Shown here: piece by piece, positions 36,736 to 49,019 of the stretch
How the letters are laid out: each line of letters starts with the position of its first letter
Numbering within the stretch: position 1 is the first letter of the stretch
Assembly: GCA_037043455.1 (NCBI GenBank)
Contig: JAWPHD010000005.1
Span: 1,080,713-1,144,712, forward strand
DNA from: Cyrtodaria siliqua
Lineage: Eukaryota; Mollusca; Bivalvia; Adapedonta; Hiatellidae
Direction: 5' to 3'
Length of the DNA: 64,000 nt
Notes under the pieces: generated by a model
Told to the model about the DNA's origin: nothing
Seen by the model: only the letters and a program-made list of their open reading frames with translations
Database searches by the model: none
Translations under genes and position numbers: made by a program

Positions 36736-37690
36736 AGTGTCCTTTGACCTGTAAGTATGACCTTGACCTTGGAGCCATGGACCTGGATTTAATGCGCGAC
36801 ACGTCGTTTGGTTGTGGTGAGCACTTGTGCCAAGTTATTTGAAAATCCGTCCTGGCATGCAAAAGTTATTGACCGGACACGATTTGACCTTTGACCTCTA
36901 AGTGTGACCTTGATCTTGGGGTCACAGACCTGGATTTGTGCGCGACACATCGTCTTGTTGTGGTGAGCACTTGTGCTAAGTTATTTGAGAATCCGTCCAT
37001 GAATGCCAGAGTTATTGACCGGACACGATTTGACTTTTGACCTCCAAGTGTGACCTTGACCTTGAAGACCTGGTAATTGCGTGCGACACATTGCCTTGTT
37101 ATGGGGATCACTTGTGCCAAGTAATTTAAAAATCCCTGCAGGGGTTGTGACGTTACGGTCCGGACACGAAAATGCGTACCTGTTTTGACCTATAAACTGC
37201 AAGTGTGACCTTGACCTTTGAGGTATGCACTGAGTATTGCGCGCGACACATCGTCTTGTTATGGTGATTACTTGTGCCAAGTTATTTAAAAATCCTTGCA
37301 GGAGTTGTGACGTTACGGTACGGACACGAAATTGTGTACCTGTTTTGACCTATGAACTGCAAGTGTGACCATGACCTTTGAGGTACGGACCTGGGTTTTG
37401 CGCACGACACATCATCTTGTTATGATGATCACTTCTGCCAAGTTATTTAACAATCCCTGCAGGGGTTGTGACGTTACGGTCCGGACACGACATTGCGTAC
37501 CTGTTTTTGACCTATGAACTGCAAGTGTGACCTTGACCTTTGAGGTACGGACCTGGATTGTGCGCGCGACACATCGTCGTGTTACGGTTATCACGTGTGC
37601 CAAGTTAATTAAAAATCCATACAGGGGTTTTGAAGGTACAGTCCGGACACGAACTGCGGAATGACGGACGGACGGACAGACAGACGGACG
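36736..37690 (+). repeat. Tandem array, about 6 units of 145-160 bp, with TGACCT half-sites
   Basis: Each unit has TTTGACCT..AAGTGTGACC and TTGACCTT, then GACCTGG.TT, GCGCGACACATCGTCTTGTT, CACTTGTGCCAAGTTATTT, AAAATCC and CCGGACACGA. Unit starts are near 36740, 36887, 37031, 37181, 37341 and 37501. The array ends in a G-A-C-rich simple stretch (GACGGACGGACAGACAGAC) near 37660-37690. Related single units lie inverted at 59905-60130. The open frames seen on the minus strand follow the repeat and are not genes. Confidence 0.9.
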
Positions 37691-38154
37691 GTGCGATAAC
37701 CTTAGTAGTAATCGCACCGTCCGTCTATACGTATTCCCTCCTTCCATCTTCTCCATATGAACGGAACCACATAAACGTCACATCATGCTATATATTGCAC
37801 CGGTTGCATGGGCATATATCATAATAAGACAAGTATCAATCGAAGCAGGTTCGAATCTGAATCCGGAGAGCACGTGTTCGATACTCAATGTTGGGCACCG
37901 TTGGGATATTTCATTGTTCCTGAGGCAAACAGTTCTCTTCGGCACGTTTGTCGGATGTGGACGTGTTTCGCAGTCCGAGCACGTTAGTGAACCGTAGGTT
38001 CGAAAGTAAGATTTTGACAAGGTTCCCGATTTCCTATGTATCCTCCACCTCTCTCTGAGGCTCGAAATTGTCTAACCATTGTGTTGATGGGCCGCTAACC
38101 AACAAGTAATGATTTATGTTCCAGTCGAAGTCGATATAGATTGCTGGGATATAT
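37691..38154. other. Unassigned DNA between arrays
   Basis: Two overlapping frames (37785-37997 plus and 37778-38020 minus) are mutual shadows without motifs. A short inverted pair, GGACGGTGCGATAA and complement, flanks 37687-37725 and belongs to the array's end. Confidence 0.35.
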
Positions 38155-38620
38155 ACTGAACAAAAAAAGAAACGTCCGTTGATGTTAATGCTGAGTGTAT
38201 AGACAGCAAAACAGGAAAAGATTAATGATGTTTTTAAAATAATTAGATAGATCTGTAATATGTAACCATGATCTTATCGGGGTAAACTCAACAACACCAA
38301 TCCGTGATTTAGGGTTCTATATATACGAGTATTTATACAATAGTCCAAAAAAAGATGTTTTTGAAAAGTTCAGTACACAACGGAGTTAGCCCCCTTTATC
38401 TTAAAACATGCATTTTGACCACAAAAAAAGAAATTAAAACGAAATTTATCAAAATTTGCCTGAGACAATATTCTCTATATGTTCCTTACCAAAAGAAAAT
38501 CACAAAAACACATAACACAGATTGTGTAGATGGCAGATTTTGATAATCAACAATCTTCAAATTACCTCCCTTTAACATTTCCGTATCATACATAAAAGAG
38601 TATTGCTTGGCAATGAAAGA
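38155..38620 (+). repeat. Dispersed repeat, copy 2 (partner at 17065-17445)
   Basis: Same word order as the 17-kb copy, somewhat longer. The shared edge includes ATATACTGA.CA near the left and GAGTATTGCTTGGCAA near the right. Confidence 0.7.
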
Positions 38621-38689
38621 TCGGATGAATTCGAAAACCAGCCAGATTGAACAGGTAACGCCAGAATTATGACCCTTGATTTTTTTTGA

Positions 38690-39600
38690 TTTTTATATTG
38701 GGAACTCGGGTCAAACTCATGGTTTCCGCTCAAAAACTTTTGTTAGGAGCGAGGTATTGCGAAGAAACTTGCAGGGTATGTAGCTTATATGGAAATGAAG
38801 GTCGGGATTGCATTTGGGGCTACTGTGGTCAAAGTCGTTGTTACTAAAAAAAGAGAAAAATGGTTTCCGCTCAATAACTTGTGTTTGAAGTGAAGTTTTG
38901 TGACGAAACTTCCTGGTAGGTAGAATCTGTGGAAAGGAAGGCTGAGATTGGCATTGGGGACACTGGGTTCAAGGCCAAAATCATTGTTACTAAAAACAGA
39001 AAAACGTTTCTGCTGAATAATGTTTGCCAAAATCATTGTTACTAAAAACAGAAAAAACGTTTCTTCTGAATAATTTTTGTTAGGAATGAGATATTGCAAT
39101 GAAACTTGCTGGATATGTATCTATAGAAAGGAGGGTTGGGATTGCGTTTGTATAGAAAAATGGTTTCCGCTTAATAAATTTTGTTTGGAGTGGGATATTG
39201 CGACGAAACTTGCTGGGTAGGTAGCCTTTGAGAAAAGGTAATGGGGATCACTGGGTTATTAAAAATAGAAAAATGGTGTCTACTCAATAACTTTTGTGAG
39301 GAATGAGGTATTGCAATGAAACCTGCAGGGTATGTAACTTATATAGAAAGGAGGGCTGGGATTGCGTTGAGGCTACTGGATTCACGGTCAAGGTCACTGT
39401 TACTAAAAATAGAAAATGGTTCCGGCTCAATAACTTTTGTTAGGAGTGAAGTACTACGGCAAAACTTGCTGGGTTGGTAGCATTTATGGAACGAAAGATT
39501 GGGATTGCATTTGGGGCCACTGGTTTCAAGGTCAATGTCACTGTTACTAAAAATAGAAAAAATGGTTTATGATCAGTAACTTTTGTTATGAGTAAGGATC
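38690..39600 (+). repeat. Tandem array, about 6 diverged units of roughly 130-165 bp
   Basis: Units repeat AAAATGGTTTCCGCTCAATAA, CTTTTGTTAGGAGTGAGGT, ATTGCGACGAAACTTGCTGG, GTAGCTTATATGGAAAGG, GGGATTGCATTTGGGGCCACTGG-type words and TCAAGGTCA..GTTACTAAAAA. One unit has an internal duplication near 38985-39055. An inverted single unit lies at 40430-40545. Confidence 0.85.
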
Positions 39601-39711
39601 ACAAGTTTACGGATCTCGACTAGTGATCAAAATGGCGCCCATGTGTGTGTGTGTCAGCTTATACGTCCGTGTGTTAGTCCGTGCGTCCGATTCATTTCTT
39701 AATATCTTCTT

Positions 39712-40425
39712 TGTTAAATGCAGGATTTTCACCAAACTCAACCAAAATGTTCATTATATGGATCCAACATCATGTGCAAATTTTGGGTTGCTGTGACTTA
39801 CTCTCGACGAAATATATGTCACCTCCGGTCTCCACTGCTACATGTGTATCTATCTCCTTTCTTGCAGGATTTTCACCAAACATCACCAGGATGTTCTTTA
39901 TATGCATCTAACATCATGTGCAAAATGTTGGGTCTTTATGACCTACTTTCGACGAAATATAGGTCATGTCCGGTCTCTGCTACGACATGTGTATCTTGTC
40001 TCTTTCTTGCAGGATTCTCATCAAACTTCACCAGAATGTTGCTTATATGCATCCTACCTCATTTGCAAAACTTTGGGTTGCTGTGACCTACTTTTATCAA
40101 AATTTAGGTGATGTCCTGTCTCCGCTACGGCATACGTATCTTGCATTTTTCTCGTAGGATATTCACTAAACTTCACCAGAAAGTTCCCTATATGCAACTA
40201 ACATCATGTGCAGAATTTCTGTTCGCTGTGACCTACTTTTCACAAAATATAGGTCATGAACGGTCTCCGCTATGACATACTTATCCAGGATTTTCACCAA
40301 ACTTCACCAGAATCTTCCTTATATGCATTTAACGTCATTTGCAAAATTTCAGGTAACTGTGACGTACTTTTGACAAAATATAGGTCGTATCCGATCTCCG
40401 CTATAACATGCATAATTTGACCTTG
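39712..40425 (+). repeat. Second tandem array, about 5 units of about 140-148 bp
   Basis: Each unit reads GCAGGATTTTCACCAAACTT, CACCA.AATGTTC.TTATATGCAT, AACATCATGTGCAAAA, TTGGGTTGCTGTGACCTACT, TTTGACAAAATATAGGTCAT and CCGGTCTCCGCTACGACATG. Unit starts are near 39717, 39865, 40010, 40155 and 40285. The overlapping small frames in three registers are shadows of the repeat. Confidence 0.85.
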
Positions 40426-40429
40426 ATCG

Positions 40430-40545
40430 CAGTGACCCGAAATGCAATTCCAAGCTTCTTTTTCATATAAGCTACCTACCCTACAAGCTTCATCGCAATA
40501 TCACATTCCTAACAAAAGTTATTGAGCGGAAACCATTTAAATGCC
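40430..40545 (-). repeat. Inverted unit matching the 38690-39600 array
   Basis: The reverse complement gives AAATGGTTTCCGCTCAATAA, CTTTTGTTAGGAATGTGATA, TTGCGATGAAGCTTGTAGGG and TAGCTTATATGAAAAAG, as in the forward array. With it, the 38.7-40.5 kb block is bounded by inverted copies of one unit, like terminal repeats around the second array. Confidence 0.75.
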
Positions 40546-40780
40546 ATTTAAATGCATTAACTGTTAATGATATTAATTCAAAATGTTATGATCAAATACA
40601 AAATCTGGACCTTTATAATAGGGCTTCTAGTTTAAAAGAAGTACTGATGGGAATTTAGGACGACAAGCTTGGATATAAGAGCCATTTCAGCCAGTAGAGC
40701 ATCCACAGGCCCTCTTGGCCTCTTGTTTGAAGGATACAACTATGTGATGTCTGGTTCAATTACTACACCAGGGCTTACTA

Positions 40781-40920
40781 ATCTAGTACCTGAGGGGGTT
40801 TCTGTGTGCGTAAAGGATCCCCTAAAATTCTCTCCAGAATCTTGTATGAGACCATCTGGGGGGAATATGAGGGTGATAGCCTGACATCATTGTGCAGTCC
40901 AGGAAATGCAAGATAACTAG
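40781..40920 (+). repeat. Left arm of a large inverted repeat
   Basis: Contains GGTTTCTGTGTGCGTAAAGG, CTTGTATGAGACCATCT and AGGGTGATAGCCTGACATCA. The complement of this word order occurs at 44375-44530. The arms enclose 3.5 kb holding two oppositely oriented gene remnants. Confidence 0.7.
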
Positions 40921-41282
40921 TAACTGCACATGTTTGCATGCTCTGATGTGATTAAATTGAAGTATAAAAGCAACTTAATGTGGGTGGGATAAATCAGTAT
41001 GGAATTTGCAGTGTACTTCTTTTGACAACTACACTAACTTTAAGATACTTCATCGCATTTTGATTACATTTTGCATTGCTATTAGCTCTATTTATTGTTT
41101 TTTGTTATATAAAGGAAAATCACTTAACATGTTAGACAGTAAAAACAGCATGTTGAAGTATGACAAATAAGGTGGGAGGGGTAAATCGAATCAGATTTAT
41201 CTTTTATCTTGTGTAATGTAAAAGCCATATATCTTGCAACTGAGTCAATATTCAGTCTCAGTATGATCATATTGCCTCTATT

Positions 41283-43050
41283 TAAGTAGTACTGGCACAG
41301 CGAGGACACCAAAAGGGCAGCTACAATTCTGGTTCCGAGTTATTCCCTTTACGGTATACATAACATGATATTCCATCCTTTTTCTGCATGCACAACATTT
41401 GGTTGAGCCTGCTTTGAAGCTGCAACTTAACACCAAGTTCTCCAGGTAAAGCCGACGATGATTGTTTGGTAAGAAGTAATCCATCTTTCCCTTCATAGCC
41501 ATATCATATAGATTTGTATCAACGTCCGTTTTGTCTAGGCAGTGAATTTGTGCAACGACCTTAAAAGATGCCCACATGTAGCAAAACCTATGGGAGGCAA
41601 CTCACTGATATCCATCGCCAGCTGTGATGATGCAGATGATGGCTCAACGCGTTCATATTATTGCATTTTGTGTTGTGCATAAGTACTTTGACTAGATTCT
41701 GCTCTACTTTACTTAAAATCTCATCTCCATTTGGGTCGTTCAACGTCTTTTCAAAATCATTCAAATACTCGATCGGATTTGCTTTCGGTGTTGCAAGTTT
41801 AATTCCCACTAGCTGGTGGTATCGCAACCAATGAGCGTATGCACTCCTGAAATTACAAAACAAAGTTCTTCATTCTTTGAAACCATAAGACGAATAGGTC
41901 TATACCTTGTAGAATCGCATACGCCTGCTCGCATCCACATCTCACCAAGTCCGTGAGATTGCAGTGTGGCCCAGAAATAGAAAGCTAGCACCAACACGTC
42001 TGTGTCATTAGACGGGATAACAAGCATTTGGCACAAACATTTGTTGCGTGAATAACATGAGGGATTAATCGCTGATCAGCTTCTTCGAACTTTTGGTTTA
42101 AATGAGAGTAGTTAATTAAATTGTCTTATGTTATTGACTGATTTGGTGATGGTTGCAGGTCTCCTGCGACTCCGCTGAATACAATTTCAATAGCTGGACT
42201 GGTGCATTTGTCTCTTTTAATACCTGTCACGTTTGTCTCTCTGGCTTTTGTCTCTGAGACACTATAATTCATGGTGCAATAGCTTTGTGAACCGTTAAGT
42301 TCACGATACAGACTATTAACAGCGAGCATGTCAGGATAAATAATTTCCCACTGTGCTACAAATTCTTTCTTTCTAAAGCGTCCAATAATTCCTGCGCTAC
42401 CCTTCTGAGAACGAGTATTTGTTTGTTCTAAACACTGGTCAGCTCTTACTGGTTAATGCCAGATACCGTTTCTGGCAGTCAAACCTGTTGAATTATGGCA
42501 AAATAGCCCGCACTACTAGTATGTTGAGGTGGATATTCCAATCACCCTCTTCAATCAGTAGCTGCTTGCTCCTGTCAATTTTCGTTTCAAAACACTGCTT
42601 TTCAGGTCATTTACAAGAGCCAATTCTGCTTGGTATATCTCAATACCCTCTTCTTTATAGAACTAAAACCACTGAAGCCTTTCCATCGATTCTTAAAGAA
42701 AAATCATATCCTTAAAAGATGGCGTACCGCCTCGAACAGATTGTACCACGTTCGGCCCAAAGACTGAGTTCGCTGTACATATACATTCGGCGCCACTATT
42801 TAGATACCTGCCAATGCATCAGAGACAATGTGGTTCATATGGCATGATCACAAACTTAGAAAGAGATTGGAGAACTCAGCTGGATGCACCATAGTTATTT
42901 CACGTGCTATATGGTCTACAACCTCGTCACATGTAATGGCAAGTTGCTGAAGAACGTCATTAAGGGATTCATTTGACTTATACATACAGGGATCAATAAA
43001 AAAACCAGAGAGAATCAGAAGAACTAAGTTCAAACCTATTGAGATCAATA
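41283..43050 (-). pseudogene. Decayed unknown protein gene (EADxR / SNDTDVLVL family), minus copy
   Basis: On the minus strand, frames can be followed from a weak N-terminal part (DPCMYKSNESLND, near 42970) through DGKASVV near 42690 and YCTMNYSVSET near 42260 to FEEADQRLIPHVIHATN near 42085. Beyond lie IPSNDTDVLVLAFYFW near 42015, MWMRAGVCDSTRYRPI near 41935 and VHTLIGCDTTS near 41820. IKLATPKANPIEYLNDFEKTL follows near 41795, and a C-terminal segment CACRKRMEYHVMYTVKG near 41375. At least four frame breaks. I have seen this kind of protein only as uncharacterised, repeat-associated animal proteins and cannot name it. The EADxR and SNDTDVxVL spacing is reminiscent of acidic motifs in PIN/FEN-like nucleases, which is inference. 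Confidence 0.6.
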
Positions 43051-43057
43051 CAGTTCA

Positions 43058-43334
43058 TAAAGATGCCCCATTGCCTGTAGAAATGGACACATAAAGATGC
43101 CCCATTGCCTGTAGAAATGGACACATACAGATGCCCCATTGCCTGTAGAAATGGACACATAAAGATGCCCCATTGCCTGTAAAAATTGACACATAAAGAT
43201 GCCCCACTGCCTGTAGAAATGGACACATAAAGATGCCCCATTGCCTGTAGAAATGGACACATAAAGATGCCCCATTGCCTGTAGAAATGGACACATAAAG
43301 ATGCCCCATTGCCTGTAGAAATGGACACATTCTG
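43058..43334. repeat. 34-bp minisatellite, about 8 copies
   Basis: Units contain GATGCCCCATTGCCTGTAGA and AATGGACACATA, with single-base variants (for example AAAAATTG in one unit, CACTGCC in another). Because 34 is not a multiple of three, the minus-strand open frames cycle through three readings of the same unit. It lies between the two inverted gene remnants. Confidence 0.92.
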
Positions 43335-43394
43335 GCTTTCAATCACTAACAAAGCCAAGCTGCAGAAACTGATAAAAAAAACAAATTTACGAGG

Positions 43395-44335
43395 AGAACT
43401 GCTAGTACACATGTCCAGTTATTGAAATTGTATTCAGCGGAATAACAGGAGAACTGCGAGTATCACCAAGTCAGTCAATAAGGGAATGTACTTTACGTCA
43501 CTATTCGCAGTTAGAATAATGAAGAAGAAGAATCGAAGAAGTAAATCAGCGATTAATCCCGCCATTCATTCATCAAATACTGGTGCCAAAAAGTTGGTTA
43601 TCCTGTCAAACAACACTGACGTTTATGTGCTGGCTTGTATTTTTTGGCCATACTCCAATCTGATGGACTTGGGGAGATTTTGATATGAGCAGGCGTATGA
43701 GATTCAACAAACTGTGTACTTCCAGCAAACAATGCGCTCATTGGTTGCGGAGTGGGAATTTAACTTGCAGCACTGAACAGTATTTGAATGATTTTGGAAA
43801 GACGTCGAACAAACCAAATGAAGAAAACGTTTTAAGTAACGCAGATCAGTACCTAGTCAAAGTACATTAAGCACAACACAGAATGCTATGGCCGAGTTAA
43901 TATACCACATGTATCATCACAGCAAGTCGATGGATATCAATGAGCTGCCTCCGACAAGTTTTGCTACATGTGGGCACCTTTTAATGTCCTTGTACACTCA
44001 TATGTACACATTCACCTCCTGGACAACATGGAAGTTTTTGCAAAGCTATATGGATATGGAAAGAAAGATGGATTATTTCTACCAAACAATCATCATCGGC
44101 TTTACCTGAAAAACTTGGTGTTGCAGCTGCAAATAATGCTCAACTAAACGTTGTGCATGCACAAAATGGTGGAATGTCGTGTTGTATATACTGTAAATGC
44201 AAAGTGGAAATAACTCGTAACCAGCCCTTTTTTTTTTCAAGACTTATCTCTAGAAACATTGAAATCATATTAAATTTGTTAAAACTAGCTATAGAAAATA
44301 CACTAAGGTTAAAAATTAGTAAAGCTATGGGCTAA
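43395..44335 (+). pseudogene. Decayed unknown protein gene, plus copy (inverted partner of 41283-43050)
   Basis: Aligns with the C-terminal half of the minus copy in opposite orientation. The shared DNA word CAGTTATTGAAATTGTATTC lies near 43416. Protein words LVILSNNTDVYVLACIFWPY, HWLRSGN and IYHMYHHSKSMDINELPPTSF (near 43895-43965) follow, then MERKMDYFYQTIII near 44056 and CCIYCKCKVEITRNQ near 44170. It has several stops and shifts. The IEYLNDFEKT word of the minus copy corresponds to TEQYLNDFGKTSNKPNEENVL-type sequence here near 43765-43830. The N-terminal half is not present on this side. Confidence 0.6.
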
Positions 44336-44374
44336 TATGGACTTTAGAGGATTATGTCTATCTACAGCGGCCAT

Positions 44375-44530
44375 CTTGGACTCCGTCTTGGATTTCTGGG
44401 ACCGCACCGTGATGTCAGGCTATCATCCTCATTTTTATTTTTTCCTTAGATGGTCTTATACAAGGTTCAAGATAATTTAAGGGGACCTTTTATGAAGACA
44501 AAAAGCACTCAGATACTGTATTATACGTAG
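44375..44530 (-). repeat. Right arm of the large inverted repeat
   Basis: The reverse complement reads CTTGTATAAGACCATCT, GAGGATGATAGCCTGACATCA and GGTGCGGTCCCAGAAAT, the counterparts of 40781-40920. Lies about 50 bp beyond the end of the plus gene remnant; the left arm lies about 360 bp beyond the minus remnant. Confidence 0.7.
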
Positions 44531-47500
44531 GTCGACGGTTTAAGGCCCGCCATGTAGTTGAAAACACACTTCATAATGCAACTTAAGTGGTAAATATTAC
44601 TTAATATTACTTAAGTCAAAATTTAAGATATTATAAGATTAAATATCATTATTAACCTCTCAGGGATACTACAAACCATATATTTTAAGATAAATATTTA
44701 GCTGTAGGCTTTATTTATCAATAACCTTATTAGCTACATTAAGAAAACGTCTTAAATCGATAGAAATGGGTGTTTAAAAAATGGATAAAATTTGACTTAA
44801 GATATTGCTAAGAAGCTTTATAAATACGGACCCAGCTAATAAGCGGTGTTTTTTGGAGGAGGGATTTGGGATTATTCAAGAGTTTTCTTGCTATGGGTAT
44901 TTTTAAAAAGCTATTTTATTGCCAGTTAGATGTTGTAGAGCTCATATTAATTATAAATAGGGGTAAAAATATGGTAAAAAGACGCGATGACGTCATCGTT
45001 CCAAAATGATCTTCAATATGTCATAATTATCTCCTATATTTTTCATGGTATTTTGATAAATATTTCAACTTTTTTCAAGTTTTTTAGAACGCTTTTAAAT
45101 AAACCTTGTTTGAAATAGTTCATCAGCCCCTTTAAAAGCTTGTCATCTCTGCAGAGTTTTATTAAACATCTTAAGATAAGTCTCAAAATGTTAAAATCGT
45201 TCGCTTGTTTTCACCTAAGCATTCAATGTAGACAAGTATGTGTGCACCAAGTGCAGAAATATCACATGTATAAGAACATGAAATGAAATGCGTTTATTTG
45301 AAAAGTGTAATGTATAGTGAAACATTTAAGAAATTGATTTATGATTAAAATGGTCGTAAGTTGTTTCACATAACGGGGCCCTGTCCCGCGTGGGTTCGCT
45401 CGCATGCGAAGGCTTGTTTGATTGGAAACTGCATTCATCTCATTTCCCAATGAAGTTGCTGTTCCAGCATAACCTAATATGATGTGTTAACGGGCGGTAA
45501 AGGGCTCATATAAGAATGATTGACAGAGCGGGGTAATGTAGGTTTCATTTATTTAATAATAATAGTGTTTTTATTGGAATGTATGTCGTTCCTATCCTAC
45601 AGTGTAATGCATCATAATAGATCATACATAGTGTAAAAAAACTTAAATAAAATCTGTTTAAACAAAAGGTCAAAGACAACGTGACCTTCAAAAGTGTTAA
45701 ATGTACAGTCTAAATAGTGTGGTCTTAAAGTTCTCCGGCCACGTTTTGTTTCATGAACATGTTTATGTTTATTTAATCGAAATCAATACACAACAATTGA
45801 TATTTACAATTCACACATTGCAATATCTGTGAGATTTTATTTGATGACGTAGAAAACTTTGAACAGGTAAATTAATGCACAGGTAAATGTATTTATCAAT
45901 TATCTGGCAATAGTTGTGCAGCTATACAATTCAGATTTACCTCATTTCCCCATGCAGTCACACAGTGGTAAAATTAGTATCTACGTCATGCAAATAATAC
46001 TTATTTTTATTTACAACTTAGTAGCGGTTTTCAATGAATGTTTCTCCCCGAGACTATCAAGAAATGTTCGTATGATGTTTAAGAGTTAAATTTGTTAATT
46101 GATAATGCTACAAAAAGGGAGGCCATTCATCTGTAAGTTCTACTTGTAACTGTGTATATGTGTTTGTATTAGGAATGAGCATACACCTAATACGTTTGCA
46201 CTCAGTGACCTATATGTCAGAGGTCATAGGTCAGAGGTCATGGTCAAAGTAAACTTAAACTCGACCTTGAAATGACGAAACATACTTTTAATTATTTAAA
46301 TTAAATTCTACCTGACAAATCTTATTGAAAACATTAACATGTTTGTATTGCGGTTGGTAATACAATTCTATTTAATTCCAAAGGGAATAGTTCGTTCTAC
46401 ATAATTTACATAATTTGCTCTTTCAAATGTTCGGCCTAGAGAGGCCTTCATCAAGATTCGCATAACAAATACAAACAATTTGTTGGTAATACACTTATTA
46501 TGTTTGAAATCAATAGGTCAAAGGTCAACTTTTAACTTTGAAAAAGGTTAAATTTACGTCAAGTTGTGTTGTTACTTTATGTTCTACTTGATATATTTAA
46601 GAAACTGATAAGCATGACTGTTTTGCGGTGGGTCGTATACTGCATCCGTTTTGAACCAGTGCATGTCAAAGGTCAAGGTCAGTGAACATAACATTGACCC
46701 AAAAAATAGGTACATGTTGCTTGCTTTTGCCAAAATTGCGTTTATTTTACCGCCAAGCTTAAAATAAATACCCCTAGCGCGTAACCAACCCATAGTTAGA
46801 AAATACCTTCTTCCGGTAGTGTATTTTATATTTTCTGTGGAATTTATGTATGTGATTAATAGTTCATTTAGTTTATTCCTATTAACGAAAACTTTTAAAT
46901 TAAGTACAAGTCCTGATGTACACTCTTTTAAAGTCGTATTTGTTTGTGTGCGATGACAGAAATGTGGCAATGAAAATTCTAGAAGGTGTGTTTTCAAGAA
47001 CAGACTAACCAATTAGGGGTTACCTTAACGAGAAACCATACATCAGATAAATTACAAAACTTCACAAATCCTCGAGCAAAATGTATGAACCTGTACCGAT
47101 TTCTTAAATGACATGAAAACCTCACATTTTAGGAGTAGTGTACTTCAAACACAGACGACAATTGCACCTAGTCAGATTATCGTGATAGCTTAAAAAGTAT
47201 TTAGACAGCGTAATTTACTTTGAATTCCGTATTGCAAAGTGTGATAACACTACATTATCAGGTAAGGCGTTCTATATATTGACTCACCCAGTGCGTAACA
47301 TTGGCACGATGAGCTATATAATATTACCAGCCTTAAGTTCAAAATGTAGTGTACAATTAAATCATAATATAACAAGAAAATCTATAATACACGTATTATA
47401 GCATGGGGAGTACGGACATGTTTGAAAGGCATTGAAAGGATGATATTATTAGCATGACATATTAGCAAGAATATGACCGATCGATTATCAGTCAAGTGAC

Positions 47501-47670
47501 ACATCTCCAAAATTGGGGAGGTGACAAAATCTGTGTTTGCCGACTTCAGTAGTACATAAATAAAACAATGAAATTATATAATAATTGTATTCAAAGCATT
47601 ATAGTTTAATTGTCTTTTGTCTTTTGGTTTTGTCTGATTTCAAAATGCCAGTTTGGACGAATGTATTATA
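44531..47670. other. AT-rich unassigned DNA
   Basis: No host gene recognised. The longest frame (46584-47012 minus, 142 residues) has no motif I can place. AGGTCA words cluster at 46210-46260, 46510-46530 and 46660-46690. Confidence 0.4.
46221..46240 (+). promoter_or_regulatory. Three AGGTCA half-sites at one-base spacing (DR1-type)
   Basis: AGGTCA at 46221-46226, 46228-46233 and 46235-46240, each separated by one base, with GGTCA again at 46242. Another perfect DR1 lies at 46515-46527. DR1 is the classic RXR-type nuclear-receptor response element. Because these words also form part of common tandem repeats in this window, a regulatory role is only a possibility. Confidence 0.4.
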
Positions 47671-48070
<400 letters not shown>

Positions 48071-48074
48071 CTTT

Positions 48075-49000
48075 ATTGACTTAAACTATTACAGTTTTTC
48101 ATCATTACAAATATATGATAATTATAATATACACACACGTGACAGATACTAACATTGCAAATACAACAAAATAATCACTTCGTTTATTTTTTGTTTCATA
48201 CATATTTAAACAATCAAAAACATACACATATTATGGTATGTCAATGATAAACGAGGATGTTCTAAAATAAGATATCTAGTGTTGTTTTTTTTAGTCTGTT
48301 AAAATGAATGTAGATAGCCTTAATACAAGTGCATCGGAAATGAATTTACTTAAACTAAGAATAACCTTTTTGTTTAATGACTGCAACAATTCCACAAATT
48401 TAAACATGCTTGGTCTAGTTGTGTAATATTTAGGAATGTATTTGTTTCTAATGTTAGAGTAAGTAGTACAGATCAAAATAAAATGATACTCGTCTTCAAT
48501 ATCGTTAGTGTTACAAATTTCGCACACTCTTTCGTTTCTCTCTGTTCTCCCTCTTGAGTATCTCCCTGTTTCTATTCTTAAACAATGAGCGGATAATCTT
48601 AATTTTGTTGTACAACTTCTTAATTGTTTGGAACATAATGTTTCTAGATATGTTTCAAAATAATTTTACAAAATTTTAACTGTATTCTCTCAATATCTTT
48701 TGATTTTGTAATCCCCCATATTTCACTTCCATAATTTAATATTGATGCCATAAAAGCATCGAAAAGCTGAAGAGATAATTTTGGTTTCAATTCATATTTT
48801 CGTATATTAACCAAGAGTATATTCATTGCTTTTAAGGCTTTTCCACAAAGACATTGTTGGTTTAACGAAAAGGAGCTATATATACAGTAACAAATATTTC
48901 GATTTTGATGAAGTCCATTGAGATCATGTGAAGTCAACAGTTGCCTTGACCTTTGCATAAAGTAACTCTTTGCATAATTGACCTGAATAACAATCACATG
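48075..49000 (-). pseudogene. 3' fragment of a CR1/L2-like LINE
   Basis: On the minus strand, 48997-48644 reads FSLNQQCLCGKALKAMNILL ... LSLQLFDAFMASILNYGSEIWG ... IQLKFCKIIL, typical of the segment after the RT palm in CR1/L2-group ORF2. After a frame break near 48660, LRLSAHCLRIETGRYSRGRT leads into a Cys/His segment CEICNTNDIEDEYHFILIC (near 48527-48465), then YIPKYYTTRPSMFKFVELL. The spacing between the two parts is shorter than I would expect, suggesting an internal deletion. The element ends at about 48075 with CAATAAAGTA running directly into the TATC/GATA microsatellite, a typical simple-repeat tail. Confidence 0.8.
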
Positions 49001-49019
49001 CTTAGTTCTCCGTGAACCG

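Noticed and set aside
36866..37756. Overlapping minus-strand frames with RSRSHLEVK and TRRCVA words
   Set aside because: They follow the 150-bp tandem unit and recur in each copy. The same words appear at 59.7-60.1 kb because the repeat is there too.
42993..43412. Three overlapping minus-strand frames with CPFLQAMGHLYVSIST-type repeats
   Set aside because: One 34-bp repeat read in three registers.
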